64,000 nt of DNA from Symsagittifera roscoffensis (GCF_963678635.1 NC_087070.1:29302048-29366047), one strand, 5' to 3'; counted from the stretch's first letter, positions 33,600-45,138 are shown. Notes: generated from the letters alone by a model not told the origin. Numbers and translations: made by a program.

Positions 33600-33815
33600 A
33601 ATAAGCGTACTTATACTAACAAGGACGTCATCACCTACGCAATTATCTTTTTATGGTAATGACGTCATTCTTTAAATAGAAGTGATATCAAAGCCTACGC
33701 AATTTTTCCTTGTATGGTAATGACGTCATTCTAGAAATAGAAGTGACGTCAACACCCACGTAATTTTCCTTTTTTGGCAATGACATCATCGCCTTCGTCA
33801 TTCCTTCAAAATTTC
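33600..33815 (-). promoter_or_regulatory. CRE-rich upstream region of the polymerase gene
   Basis: Three tandem units of about 60 bp start at 33634, 33694 and 33755. Each starts CCTACGCAAT (the third CCCACGTAAT) and is followed by a T-rich stretch, TGG and AATGACGTCAT. TGACGTCA, the perfect CREB/ATF-type bZIP site, occurs at 33660, 33721 and 33744, with a TGACATCA variant at 33781. The region lies 240-450 bp upstream of the polymerase start. Binding is inferred from the consensus only. Confidence 0.55.
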
Positions 33816-34799
33816 TAGAATTTTCCTTAAAAGTTTTCAACTAATCAGAACTAAGCAGTTTCTAGAATAAACTTTGGAATAAAAATAATGATTTTTGAAA
33901 ATTACTCTACAAGAAAAAAGAAAATAATCCGTGTGATTTCCTTTTTGATAAAATAGATGTAGACTCTTACTTTATTCACAATTTATGGACGTTTATGTTG
34001 TCCAAAATAGAAATCACCGACTAAGTAAAAGTCTCTTTAGGGAAACTTACTCAATCAAAGAATTTACTTCTGATCCCCATATTTTGTATCAAAGCTTTAA
34101 ACTTACTGATGAGTTACCCAAAAAAGTCGTAAGATAATCATTCAAAGACTCATTTATTCCCTATCCAACTCCTAAAATTGTCAAAACTCCTCGGCAAAGT
34201 TCTTTATTCGCGCATTTCTTTAAAGATTTTCAAAGTTTAAAACCCTGCTTGATTCGGTTTGGAATCAGATTTCCAGAGAGTTGTTTTGAAAAATTCATCA
34301 CCTTTGAGTTATCCTCTCAAATTTACATCAAAATAAAAAAATTTGACCATCTACTTTAAAATCAGCACTTTCTCATCGATTATATACAAAAAAATTCATT
34401 TAACTTGATGAGAACACTTGCAGAGATGCTACTTTTATTAATTTTCTTTCTTTTGTTTCTTGTATTAGCATGATTTAATTTTTTTACAGCAAACATTTGG
34501 TCATTTTTTTTGCAATAGTTTTTGTGTTTATAGTTGAAATTCTTTTTATTTGGAAGGTTTAAGTCCTTAAAAGGTAAATTTTTGTCCGATTGGATACGAC
34601 AACTCGAAAAAAGTGAATTTTCTATAAAAAATGAATTTTCTATAAAATGGAATTTTCTATAAAAATTCCATAAAAAGAAACTGAAATCTGATTGGACACG
34701 ACTACAATCCAAATAAGGAAAATCCACTTTGATTGGTTAAACCCACACATTCAAATTGAAGGTACCCCTCTCTCTTAAGTAATTTCAACTTAATTACCG
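33816..34799. other. AT-rich spacer with ATTGG boxes
   Basis: No firm gene. Near 34615-34665, GAATTTTCTATAAAA is repeated three times. Three GATTGG words (inverted CCAAT boxes) at about 34595, 34690 and 34730 lie upstream of the small plus-strand ORF that starts at 34977. The 115-codon minus-strand frame here is low-complexity and doubtful. Confidence 0.4.
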
Positions 34800-35003
34800 T
34801 CAACTACCTCCTCTCTCAGCTTTAAATACTTTAATTTCCACAGAACTTCCGTCAACTACCTCCCTCTCCCTCTTAACTGTATATCTTGTCTTTACTTCGT
34901 ATCGCTGTGGAACAGTTTGTGTAGTTTTTCTGGCACGAATGACATCCCAATCCAAGTCTGGCACAATGGGGAGGCGATGCGCAGGGGTTTCAACGAACAT
35001 CAT
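34800..35003 (-). CDS. small basic ORF of Polinton cargo, unit A
   Basis: From the ATG at 35003 it encodes about 67 residues with protein-like composition: LPIVPDLDWDVIRARK, then RYEVKTRYTVKREREVVDGS, ending in a basic tail. The frame is open further upstream, but that part looks like the shadow of the opposite ORF. It starts head-to-head with the plus-strand ORF at 34977, and the two overlap by about 27 bp. No family recognised. It is intact in both duplication units. Confidence 0.4.
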   Translation of the reverse strand: MMFVETPAHRLPIVPDLDWDVIRARKTTQTVPQRYEVKTRYTVKREREVVDGSSVEIKVFKAERGGS

Positions 35004-35327
35004 ATAACGCAAGTTCCCATGACTGAAAACCAACTTAGAGAAATGCAAATGATGGAGGAAAAGGCTGAGCATGTGGGAGTGAACTACCCCAAAACTCGTG
35101 ACTCTAGGTATGTGGTTCAACCAGTCGAAGATTTTCTTTTTCCTTGGGAAGAGGGATCTGTGGACAACCCAATTATCATGAAAGAAGATGAGGGGTTCTC
35201 TGAGCTAAAAACTCCAGCCAGCGAACCACCAACACAACCACCCTTAATGGGGGCAAGACCAACATTGCGCTCCATTGAGAACTTGCAAAATTTTGACTCA
35301 GCTGCTCGACAGCTCTTTGATTTTTGA
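34977..35327 (+). CDS. small acidic ORF of Polinton cargo, unit A
   Basis: Starting at ATG 34977 it encodes 116 residues: MRRGFNEHHI, a Met/Glu-rich helix (ENQLREMQMMEEKAEHVG), an acidic middle (PWEEGSVDNPIIMKEDEGF), a Pro-rich stretch and a C-terminal LRSIENLQNF...LFDF. The frame is open for 20 more codons upstream. It is uninterrupted in both units, unlike the neighbouring virus genes. No family recognised. The acidic and Pro-rich make-up could suit an interaction or regulatory protein, but this is a guess. Confidence 0.5.
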   Translation: MRRGFNEHHITQVPMTENQLREMQMMEEKAEHVGVNYPKTRDSRYVVQPVEDFLFPWEEGSVDNPIIMKEDEGFSELKTPASEPPTQPPLMGARPTLRSIENLQNFDSAARQLFDF

Positions 35328-35917
35328 ATAATTTTTTTGTTTTTTTTCTGTTATGTATTTTTTTTTTGCATCTAGTAGTTTTATTTTAAAGAGATAGCAG
35401 CAAAGAGATAGAATAAGAGGTCAAAAAAAAGTTTGTTATGAAATTGCAATGTGAAATTTTTTTGAAAACTTGTTTAAAAGTTTTGTTATAATTCAAACTT
35501 ATTATGCAAATGGTAAATATTTTTACAAAGTTTTATTGTAAAGATGGCAAAAAAGTTACACCAATGTTAAATCTTGTTAAAAATTACACAACGTTTTTTT
35601 CACACATGAAAAAAAAGTTATCATATTTTTTGCAAGACTGTTAGAAATTTTTACATTAAATTTCGCACCATGCAACAATTTTTATAATACTTCTGAAACT
35701 CTTGTTAAAAAAATTTTCGCAATAAAAAAAATTGTAACAAGATTTTCTTGCACTGTTGAAAATGAAAAATTTATGAATTCTTTTGCTCTGATTTGTATCA
35801 TTAAAAATCTCTCTTTTTTGCACGTATCATGATCAAAAAACAATGTATTAGGATAGGGAAAAGTACTCAAAGTCAACAATTATGAAAAATGTTTGACAAG
35901 TATTTACCAAATTTTTT
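35328..35917. other. AT-rich low-complexity spacer
   Basis: Over 80% A+T by impression, with words such as ACTTGTTAAAA and TTTTTGCA repeated irregularly. No coding signal. Confidence 0.5.
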
Positions 35918-36360
35918 ACAATCAAATTTTGCGTTTTTCAAACATGCATAAGAAAAAAGAAGATATTGCATTTGTTTTTGAAAAACTACAAAAAAATTGC
36001 ATCTCAAACAAAAGTTTTATGAAAATTTTTGCAGACTTGTTAAAAAAACCAAAACAATTTTGGCATCTTGTAAAAAAACTTAATTCAAATTTTGCAAACT
36101 TGTTAAAAAAATCAAATCAAAAATTGCATCTTGTAAAAAAAAATCTGAGTTAATTTTTGCACACGTGTTGAAAAATACAAATTTATTTGTTGAAAAACTT
36201 CTTTTTATTCGTTGAAAAGAAATTGTTGATTTTAAATATGATCAATTTTGACCAGATTTATATAAACCAATATTCAATTTGATTTAAAAAATTGATACGT
36301 TCACTATTTCCAGTACCATAACCATCAATGAAACAATCAACAATTTTCAACAAATCAGTC

Positions 36361-36872
36361 TCATACTTTGAGTTTTGAAATTTTTTGAATCAATTCCAAA
36401 AAACCTGACCCAAGAGTGTGAGTGGACGCAAGTTTCTGAGCAGAACTGAGATAATGTGTTTTGAGTTTTTTTCGCAGCAGGCGTTTCTTTGCAACATTGG
36501 GTAGTTTTCCGGTTCTCTGCATTTCAAGTTGTGTTCGACTGCACGATTCAATTGATTGAAAACTTCGCCTCTTGATTACATAATATTGGAATAAAATCTG
36601 TATTTGTATAAAGTGCATATACAGTCAACAATTTGGTAAGTGAAAAGATATTTATCTAATCTTTGCAAAATTTGATCGAGTGATGATCCAAATAATACAG
36701 AGTGAAATTTGCAATTTTCCACTGGGCAGAATGATGAATGGTTAGACACACAGTAGTCTTGGGTGAGAATGAAGTTTTCATAAAAGTTTTCTGAGACAGA
36801 GATAAAAAGAGATTTTGCATTGTAGTCCGAATAAAAAGTGGGATATGCTTGACACATAGCAGATGCTATCAC
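36361..36872 (-). CDS. minus-strand cargo ORF, module copy 1
   Basis: Diverged member of the module family, read in two overlapping frames (98 and 85 codons). It keeps SSFCPVENCKFHSVL and the basic KKRLLRKKLKTHYLSSAQ. Unknown function. Confidence 0.4.
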
Positions 36873-37726
36873 CGATCACTTGTTGAAAATGAATTTTATC
36901 TACATTGACTTGCTTATATAGTAGTTCCATAATCTACGCAATGTCCTTATTTGGATCATCACCTACTCATTATTCCATGTAAGGTAATTATACTTAATTT
37001 GGAATGTATAGAGAGTCATCTACATTTCCTAATTTCTATATATTTAAAAATATAATTATTTTGAAATATTTACTACTGATCTGTTGGCTCTGAGTCTCAA
37101 ATCAAAAATGTTTCCACGAAAAGATATCCGTCCCAATGATATTTAATTTGCTAACAAACAAGAAAGAATTGGGAGATTTTCTTGTTCCCAAAAACGCTAC
37201 AAGGGAAAAATTCACTTTGAACCTAGCTTCCAATTGCTAAAGAAAAATGAATCGGGACAAATCAAAAAAAAACCAGCAAGTCTATCTTGGTGAAAAAGAA
37301 GGAGAAAGGATATCAGCAATACGGAATAGTGTTATTCACGATGCTGAAAACCTTGGACTTGTTCCTGTATTGAAACCCTATTCTAACAAAGACTCAACTA
37401 TTTAACAATTTTTTTACAATCAAATTTTGCGTTTTTCAAACATGCGTAAGAAAAAAGAAGATAGTGCATTTGTTTTTAAAAATCTACAAAAAAATTACAT
37501 CTCACTCAAAAGTTTTATGAAAGTTTTTGCAGACTTGTTAAAAAAGCAAATAATTTTTGCATCTTGTAAAAAAATTTAATTAAGTTTCTGCAAACTTGTT
37601 GAAAAATGAAATCAAAATTTGCATCTTGCAAAAAAAATCTGGGTTAAATTTTGCACAGATGTTGAAAATTTTAAATTCATTCGTTGGAAAACTTTTAATT
37701 TTAAATATAATCAATTATGACAAGAT

Positions 37727-38403
37727 TTAAATAAACCAATATTCAATTTGATTAAAAAAATTGATACGTTCACTATTTACAGTACCATAACCATCAATGA
37801 AACAATCATCAATTTTCAACAAATCAGTCTCATACTTTGAGTTTTGAAATTTTTTGAATTCTTTCCAAAAAACTTGATCCGAGACTCTAAGTGGACGCAA
37901 GCTCCTGAGCAGAACTGAGATAATGTGTTTTGAGTTTTTTTCGCAGCAGGCGTTTTTTTGCAACATTGGGTAATTTTTCTGGTATTCTACATTTCAAGTT
38001 GTGTTCGACTGCACGATTCAATTGATTGAAAACTTCGCCTCTTGATGAAATAATATTGGAATCAAATCTGTATTTGTATAAAGTACATATACAGTCAACA
38101 ATTTGGTAAGTGAAAAGATATTTATCTAATCTTTGCAAAATTTGTGCGAGTGATGATCCAAGTAATACTGAGTGAATTTTGCAATTTTCCACTGGGCAGA
38201 ATGATGAATGGTTAGATAAACAGTAGCCTTGGTTGACAATGAATTTTCCATAAAAATTTTCTGAGATAGAGATGAAAAGAGAGTTTGCATTGTAGTCCGA
38301 ATAAAAAAAGGGATATGCTTGACACATAGCAGATGCCATCACCGATTACTTGTTGAAAATGAATTTTATCTACAATGAATTGCTTATACAGTAGTTCCAT
38401 CAT
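37727..38403 (-). CDS. minus-strand cargo ORF, module copy 2
   Basis: The longest frame has 151 codons (37887-38342), flanked by overlapping frames at 38212-38403 and 37727-37966. Words include FCPVENCKIHSVLLGSSLAQ, LQRLDKYLFTYQIVDCICTL, a basic KKRLLRKKLKTHYLSSAQE and, in the frame at the start, VIGDGICYVSSIS. GDGxCY recalls the cysteine loop of OTU proteases, but the rest does not support that clearly. I do not recognise the family. It is broken but amplified, and lies in the Polinton cargo zone next to a divergent plus-strand ORF. Confidence 0.45.
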
Positions 38404-38579
38404 CTACGCAATGTCCATATTTGGATCATCACCTACTCATAATTCCATATCAGGTAATTATACCTAATTTGGAATGTATAGAGAGTCATCTACAATTCCT
38501 AATTTCTATATATTTTAAAATATATAATTATTTTGAAATTTTTACTACTGATCAGTTGACTCTGAGTCTCAAAGCAAAA
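38404..38579. promoter_or_regulatory. divergent promoter of the cargo gene pair
   Basis: A 176-bp gap between the minus ORF start (38403) and the ATG of the plus ORF (38580). It begins with TCTACGCAAT (38403-38412), close to the CCTACGCAAT of the polymerase promoter repeats. It also contains a perfect 20-bp palindrome TATATATTTTAAAATATATA (38507-38526), a likely TATA-type element serving both directions. Confidence 0.5.
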
Positions 38580-38711
38580 ATGTTTTCACGAAACGATATC
38601 AGTCCCAATTATATTGAATTTGCTAACAACCAAGAAAGAATTGGGAGATTTTCTTGTTCCCAAAACGCTACAAGGGAAAAATTCACTTTGAACCTAGCTT
38701 CCAATTGCTAA
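38580..38711 (+). CDS. plus-strand cargo ORF, module copy 2
   Basis: The ATG at 38580 begins MFSRNDISPNYIEFANNQER, which is kept in all module copies. The frame is open upstream to 38421, but that part overlies the promoter. In the other copies the same ORF is seen at 40051-40236, 41521 onward and 53134-53529. Unknown function. Confidence 0.4.
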   Translation: MFSRNDISPNYIEFANNQERIGRFSCSQNATREKFTLNLASNC

Positions 38712-39197
38712 AGAAAAATGAATCGGGACAAATCAAAAAAAACCCGGCAAGTCTATCTTGGTGAAAAAGAAGGAGAAAGGATATCAGCAATACGGAATAG
38801 TGTTATTCACGATGCTGAAAACCTTGGACTTGTTCGTGTATTGAAACCCTATTCTAACAAAGACTCAACTATTTAACAATTTTTTTACAATCAAATTTTG
38901 CGTTTTTCAAACATGCGTAAGAAAAAAGAAGATAGTGCATTTGTTTTTAAAAATCTACAAAAAAATTACATCTCACTCAAAAGTTTTATGAAAGTTTTTG
39001 CAGACTTGTTAAAAAAGCAAATAATTTTTGCATCTTGAAAAAAAATTTAATTAAGTTTCTGCAAACTTGTTGAAAAATGAAATCAAAATTTGCATCTTGC
39101 AAAAAAAATCTGGGTTAAATTTTGCGCAGATGTTGAAAATTTTAAATTCATTCGTTGGAAAACTTTTAATTTTAAATATAATCAATTATGACAAGAT

Positions 39198-39874
39198 TTA
39201 AATAAACCAATATTCAATTTGATTAAAAAAATTGATACGTTCACTATTTACAGTACCATAACCATCAATGAAACAATCATCAATTTTCAACAAATCAGTC
39301 TCATACTTTGAGTTTTGAAATTTTTTGAATCCTTTCCAAAAAACTTGATCCGAGAGTCTAAGTGGACGCAAGCTCCTGAGCAGAACTGAGATAATGTGTT
39401 TTGAGTTTTTTTCGCAGCAGGCGTTTTTTTGAAACATTGGGTAATTTTTCCGGTATTCTACATTTCAAGTTGTGTTCGACTGCACGATTCAATTGATTGA
39501 AAATTTCGCCTCTTGATGAAATAATATTGGAATCAAATCTGTATTTGTATAAAGTACATATACAGTCAACAATTTGGTAAGTGAAAAGATATTTATCTAA
39601 TCTTTGCAAAATTTGTGCGAGTGATGATCCAAGTAATACTGAGTGAATTTTGCAATTTTCCACTGGGCAGAATGATGAATGGTTAGATAAACAGTAGCCT
39701 TGGTTGACAATGAATTTTCCATAAAAATTTTCTGAGATAGAGATCAAAAGAGAGTTTGCATTGTAGTCCGAATAAAAAAAGGGATATGCTTGACACATAG
39801 CAGATGCCATCACCGATTACTTGTTGAAAATGAATTTTATCTACAATGAATTGCTTATACAGTAGTTCCATCAT
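39198..39874 (-). CDS. minus-strand cargo ORF, module copy 3
   Basis: As module copy 2, with a 151-codon frame at 39358-39813. Nearly identical protein. Confidence 0.4.
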
Positions 39875-40050
39875 CTACGCAATGTCCATATTTGGATCAT
39901 CACCTACTCATAATTCCATATCAGGTAATTATACCTAATTTGGAATGTATAGAGAGTCATCTACATTTCCTAATTTCTATATATTTTAAAATATATAATT
40001 ATTTTGAAATTTTTACTACTGATCAGTTGACTCTGAGTCTCAAAGCAAAA

Positions 40051-40236
40051 ATGTTTTCACGAAACAATATCAGTCCCAATTATATTGAATTTGCTAACAA
40101 CCAAGAAAGAATTGGGAGATTTTCTTGTTCCCAAAAACGCTACAAGGGAAAAATTCACTTTGAACCTAGCTTCCAATTGCTAAAGAAAAATGAATCGGGA
40201 CAAATCAAAAAAAACCCAGCAAGTCTATCTTGGTGA
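40051..40236 (+). CDS. plus-strand cargo ORF, module copy 3
   Basis: MFSRNNISPNYIEFANNQER followed by CSQKRYKGKIHFEPSFQLLK. It is longer than in copy 2 and belongs to the same family. Confidence 0.4.
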   Translation: MFSRNNISPNYIEFANNQERIGRFSCSQKRYKGKIHFEPSFQLLKKNESGQIKKNPASLSW

Positions 40237-40669
40237 AAAAGAAGGAGAAAGGATATCAGCAATACGGAATAGTGTTATTCACGATGCTGAAAACCTTGGA
40301 CTTGTTCCTGTATTGAAACCCTATTCTAACAAAGACTCAACTATTTAACAATTTTTTTACAATCAAATTTTGCGTTTTTCAAACATGCGTAAGAAAAAAG
40401 AAGATAGTGCATTTGTTTTTAAAAATCTACAAAAAATTTACATCTCACTCAAAAGTTTTATGAAAGTTTTTGCAGACTTGTTAAAAAAGCAAATAATTTT
40501 TGCATCTTGTAAAAAAATTTAATTAAGTTTCTGCAAAATTGTTGAAAAATGAAATCAAAATTTGCATCTTGCAAAAAAAATCTGGGTTAAATTTTGCACA
40601 GATGTTGAAAATTTTAAATTCATTCGTTGGAAAACTTTTAATTTTAAATATAATCAATTATGACAAGAT

Positions 40670-41285
40670 TTAAATAAACCAATATTCAATTTGATTAAAA
40701 AAATTGATACGTTCACTATTTACAGTACCATAACCATCAATGAAACAATCATCAATTTTCAACAAATCAGTCTCATACTTTGAGTTTTGAAATTTTTTGA
40801 ATTCTTTCCAAAAAACTTGATCCGAGACTCTAAGTGGACGCAAGCTCCTGAGCAGAACTGAGATAATGTGTTTTGAGTTTTTTTCGCAGCAGGCGTTTTT
40901 TTGCAACATTGGGTAATTTTTCTGGTATTCTACATTTCAAGTTGTGTTCGACTGCACGATTCAATTGATTGAAAACTTCGCCTCTTGATGAAATAATATT
41001 GGAATCAAATCTGTATTTGTATAAAGTACATATACAGTCAACAATTTGGTAAGTGAAAAGATATTTATCTAATCTTTGCAAAATTTGTGCGAGTGATGAT
41101 CCAAGTAATACTGAGTGAATTTTGCAATTTTCCACTGGGCAGAATGATGAATGGTTAGATAAACAGTAGCCTTGGTTGACAATGAATTTTCCATAAAAAT
41201 TTTCTGAGATAGAGATGAAAAGAGAGTTTGCCTTGTAGTCCGAATAAAAAAAGGGATATGCTTGACACATAGCAGATGCCATCAC
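40670..41285 (-). CDS. minus-strand cargo ORF, module copy 4
   Basis: As module copy 2, with a 151-codon frame at 40830-41285. Nearly identical protein. Confidence 0.4.
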
Positions 41286-41520
41286 CGATTACTTGTTGAA
41301 AATGAATTTATCTACAATGAATTGCTTATACAGTAGTTCCATCATCTACGCAATGTCCATATTTGGATCATCACCTACTCATAATTCCATATAAGGTAAT
41401 TATACCTAATTTGGAATGTATAGAGAGTCATCTACAATTCCTAATTTCTATATATTTTAAAATATATAATTATTTTGAAATTTTACTACTGATCAGTTGA
41501 CTCTGAGTCTCAAAGCAAAA

Positions 41521-41858
41521 ATGTTTTCACGAAACGATATCAGTCCCAATTATATTGAATTTGCTAACAACCAAGAAAGAATTGGGAGATTTTCTTGGTC
41601 CCAAAAACCCTACAAGGGAAAATTTACTTTGAACCTTGCTTGCAATTGCTAAAGAAAAATGAATCGGGACAAATCGAAAAAACCCAGCAAGTCTATTTTG
41701 GTGAAAATGAAGGAGAAAGGACATCAGCAATACGGAATAGTGTTATTCACGATGCTGAAAACCTTGCACTCGTTCCTGTATTGGAACCCTATTCTGGCAA
41801 AGACTCAACCATGGAGCAGGAAAACCAAAGTCCACCAACCATAGGAGGAATTGCCTAA
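41521..41858 (+). CDS. plus-strand cargo ORF, module copy 4, crossing the unit A/B junction
   Basis: The MFSRN start is at 41521. The 87-codon frame 41595-41858 holds QVYFGENEGERTSAIRNSVI and LVPVLEPYSGKDSTMEQE, then runs into junction DNA. In unit B the same frame continues for 44 more codons into the right arm. Confidence 0.4.
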
Positions 41859-42138
41859 AAGCTTCATAGTTTCTGCTACAACTCCTGACAAGGGTTTTCA
41901 TATCCTTCTCTTCTGGCATCAACCACTGATTGAAAAAAGTTTTTGAAACATTTCAGAGAAGGAAATTGAGCAAAACGGTGAATTTTGGTGCATTGCAAGC
42001 CAAGTTCTAAAAAAAGTTGACCAGAGGAGTTATAGCTGTTCCATTTTTTAGCTTGAAACTAGATATCAGCATTCTCTGAGGATGTTTTAACATTTCATTC
42101 TCGATTGCATAGTTCTTCATGTAGTTTCCATTATCGTT

Positions 42139-44932
42139 TCATCTAACCTCAGTGTTTTTGAAAATTGGAGGAAAAATGGCAAATTTTGTTTTTAGCTCAT
42201 CTGGAACAACTAAATCGCACTGAACATATTCAAAAAGAGACCCATCTAATATTTTCGCCAAGAAGGAAGTCTGTAACAAGTGGTCTATTTTAGGAAAAAA
42301 GGGTTCTGACGTGATTTTAGATATTGTCATCGTTTTGCAACTTTTCCACCACTCACACACCAACATTTCTTCAACTTTGTATCCTTTCTCTTTGATGTAA
42401 CCTCGCCGCATATCTTCCATCTCTCACTTCTTATTACCTCGATCAATATCCTGATCTGATAACGAGGGACGAGCTTCTTGGCAAGAGCAGAAGTGGTAGT
42501 ATTATCCCATTGCTTCAAACGCTGTCTTACAGTGATCACAATAACTGTCCACATTAAAACAGTCGTTTTTTTTGTTTTCCAGATGTAATAAAGCTCTCAG
42601 TTTTACATTCTTGTCTTTTTTCCCAGACAAGAATGTAAAACTGAGAGCTTTATTACATCTGGAAAACATCGTTTCTCAAAGACATCACCATATTCTCAAA
42701 GTTGCGAGATCGGTTATATTTAGCTTTAAACTTCTGCATATCGGTGTCAAACTCCCATCTCGTGTACAGTCCCGTTGGCATATCTTGACACATTGAGAAA
42801 GCGTAAAGCTGGCTTGCACCAATTCCAACAATTTATTTACAAACATTTAATGAACTTCTCCAGTCATGTCTTCTCTAAATTTTTCACGCAAATCTGTATC
42901 ACTTTCGCAAAATGGATAAAACTTGTGTAATTTGTAGATTTGTGTAGACATATATTTGCTAGATTTGGAAGAGTACATCCGAGTTTCAACATTTTTATCC
43001 CCTTTCCATCATAAAACTGAATCATTTTTTGCATTGGTTTCAGGGTTGGAACTACATCCTTGTTGTTGTACCACTTCAAAAAGTCTTTGAACACAGTCAT
43101 TCCATTTTTATTCCAAGTCTATTGTAAGTAATTGTATTGATTTGAAGTTTTTTCAATGCTTTTTGTTCGTCAAGCCCACTTTTTCTCAGCTTCTCATAAT
43201 AAATGAAGTCTTTGTCAAGAGGATTGTTGTTTCTAAGTTTACTGAAAAAGGCTTCATACGGCGGTAATACGGGAAAATCAAGTTTGTCTGGGTTATCAAA
43301 CCACTCATAGGGAAAGAATCCTCTCGTTTCGCTAGCTTTATAGGCTCTCAATAAGGAGTCCAGAGTAGTTGCCTCTCCCAGAAACTTCATTATGTCGAAA
43401 TTGTACATCTCCAAGTTTGAAAGATATAAAGTCATTTGCTTTTTTGATGACGGATGCTTCTTTTTCTTTATCGCAAACTAAATAAGAAATTAGGTAGGAG
43501 TTGATGAAATTCAAATCATATCTCAATGTTAAATCCGAAAACAGGTAAAGTATTTACATATCTCTCCAGATGTTCTTTCAAATCGATGAGCTGATTTTTT
43601 TGAATTCGTAAGAATTGTGTTGACATATCTGCTTCTTCCGAATCTTCAGTGCATCCAACTTCGTACTCAAATTTGTTACTTGAATAGTTCTTACCACGTT
43701 TGTTCAGCTGATCAATGATCTTTTTCCTTCTTTCATTGATACCTACTTCAATATCTTGAAAAGTTGTTCTCATCCTTAGCATACTTTTTTCAGCCAACAG
43801 TTCGAGGTTGCTTACAAAACTAATTATCAAGTTCTGTGGATCCTTGTTGTACAAAAAGATGGGTTCATCAATCAGATTCGATGATATATAGATTGAAGTT
43901 GGAACATGTTTTCCAATCCAGGTTGTAGTTTGTGTCTCTTTTAATTCCTCTGTAGGAACACAAATCGACTCAAAATTGAAAATTGCTAGATTATTTAAAA
44001 GTTTGTTAACTTCAGAAACTGGAACATTGGATCCAACAACGTTTTGCGGAGCTCATACACGTTCTTTGGGTAAATATTTCTCACTCGGTACTTGCATCTC
44101 AGGTGATGCTGATTGAAGTGGTCTGATTTGTGGAAAGAGGTGTCACAGCTAGGGCCTTGAGGAAACTATTTATATCATTTTTATGAATGATACGATTGTT
44201 AAATCTCAGTAGCTTAACAGTTTTATCAATTTTTCCGATATTTCGTCGAGCTAGTTCTCCTACATATTCTCCTTTTTGGATACCAAAATTACATATAACG
44301 ATGTTTCTTTGCACAGTTGTCTCGACAACAGGCAAGTCTTCTACAGAAACTCCACGAAAATTTTTAGGATCATTACCAGATTTTGATATAAAATCTGTAA
44401 AGCATCTGGAAGTGTGAGAGTCAAGATCCTTGTGTCCGTTCATGTACATTGTCAATGCGCGGAAAAGACTCAAATGATCTTTGTAAGGTTTCTTGTCTTT
44501 GTTAGATAAAAGACAGTTCACCTTCGCATGTCGTTGTAAGGGTTCGGGTAAGACAGAGTCAGGACATCCCATTGGAATGTTTTTGAGCAAAGCAGTAAAA
44601 ATTGAGACGTTAGTAATCAACTTGAATCGCCACTTTGTGTTATGACGTTTTTGGGTACCTTGCTCCACAATATCAAATTTTTCCATTTTTCCTTGGATTG
44701 TTACCAAGTCTGCTTTAGTACAGAGCAAATGGGATTTTTCAAATGAAGTATTGTTTTCATGGGCGTAGAAATATCGATATTCACCTTTCTCAATATTTCG
44801 AAGAATAAAACCTAGAGCAATGTTGATTTTAGCGCGAGAATCGAGCTTGCTGAAGACTACTTCAAGTTTCTCGTTGATTATTTCAGTATCTAAATTGAAC
44901 ATTTGGAAATTAAATACGACCACAGTCCTCAC
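42139..44932 (-). mobile_element. DNA polymerase B region, unit B copy
   Basis: Same fragments as in unit A: 44099-44932 (N-terminal region, 277 codons), 43516-43854, 43097-43435, 42864-43100 and 42139-42420. Practically identical, including the hairpin at 42573-42668. The polymerase C-terminal part lies outside the duplicated segment. Confidence 0.8.
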
Positions 44933-45138
44933 ACTTCATTTTTTCGTTTTGGTTAAGGTCAGGCATTATCTAAAAAAATTTGGGACTTTGGAAATGATCC
45001 AAGATTAAAAACTTGAAGTACAAATGAATGAAAATACTTACTTTTCTCTTTTCGCAAAGTAACGATTTGTAAAATTTGAAGTAAAATTCAATTGACTGTT
45101 TCTGATTGGTATACAAACTGAATGATTCAACCCAACAA

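Larger units (their letters stand above)
30300..41822. repeat. 11.5-kb duplication, unit A
   Basis: Every feature from CCATAGGAGGAATTGCC at 30300 to ATGGAGCAGGAA near 41822 recurs 11,539 bp to the right. By eye only about four or five single-base or one-base-length differences were met over the whole length. About 16 bp of unmatched sequence lie between the units at 41823-41838. Confidence 0.9.
35918..41822. repeat. 1.47-kb module repeated four times, unit A
   Basis: Copies start at ACAATCAAATTTTGCG: 35918, 37416, 38887 and 40359, with lengths of 1498, 1471, 1472 and about 1464. Copies 2-4 are about 98% alike and copy 1 is clearly more diverged (roughly 85-90%). Each holds an AT-rich lead of about 320 bp, a minus-strand ORF region, a short divergent promoter and a plus-strand ORF. 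The same four copies follow in unit B at 47457, 48955, 50426 and 51898, eight in all. Confidence 0.9.

Noticed and set aside
34380-34727. 115-codon minus-strand frame in unit A and its copy at 45919-46266
   Set aside because: Low-complexity Phe/Lys/Asn-rich translation over short tandem repeats; no protein-like features.
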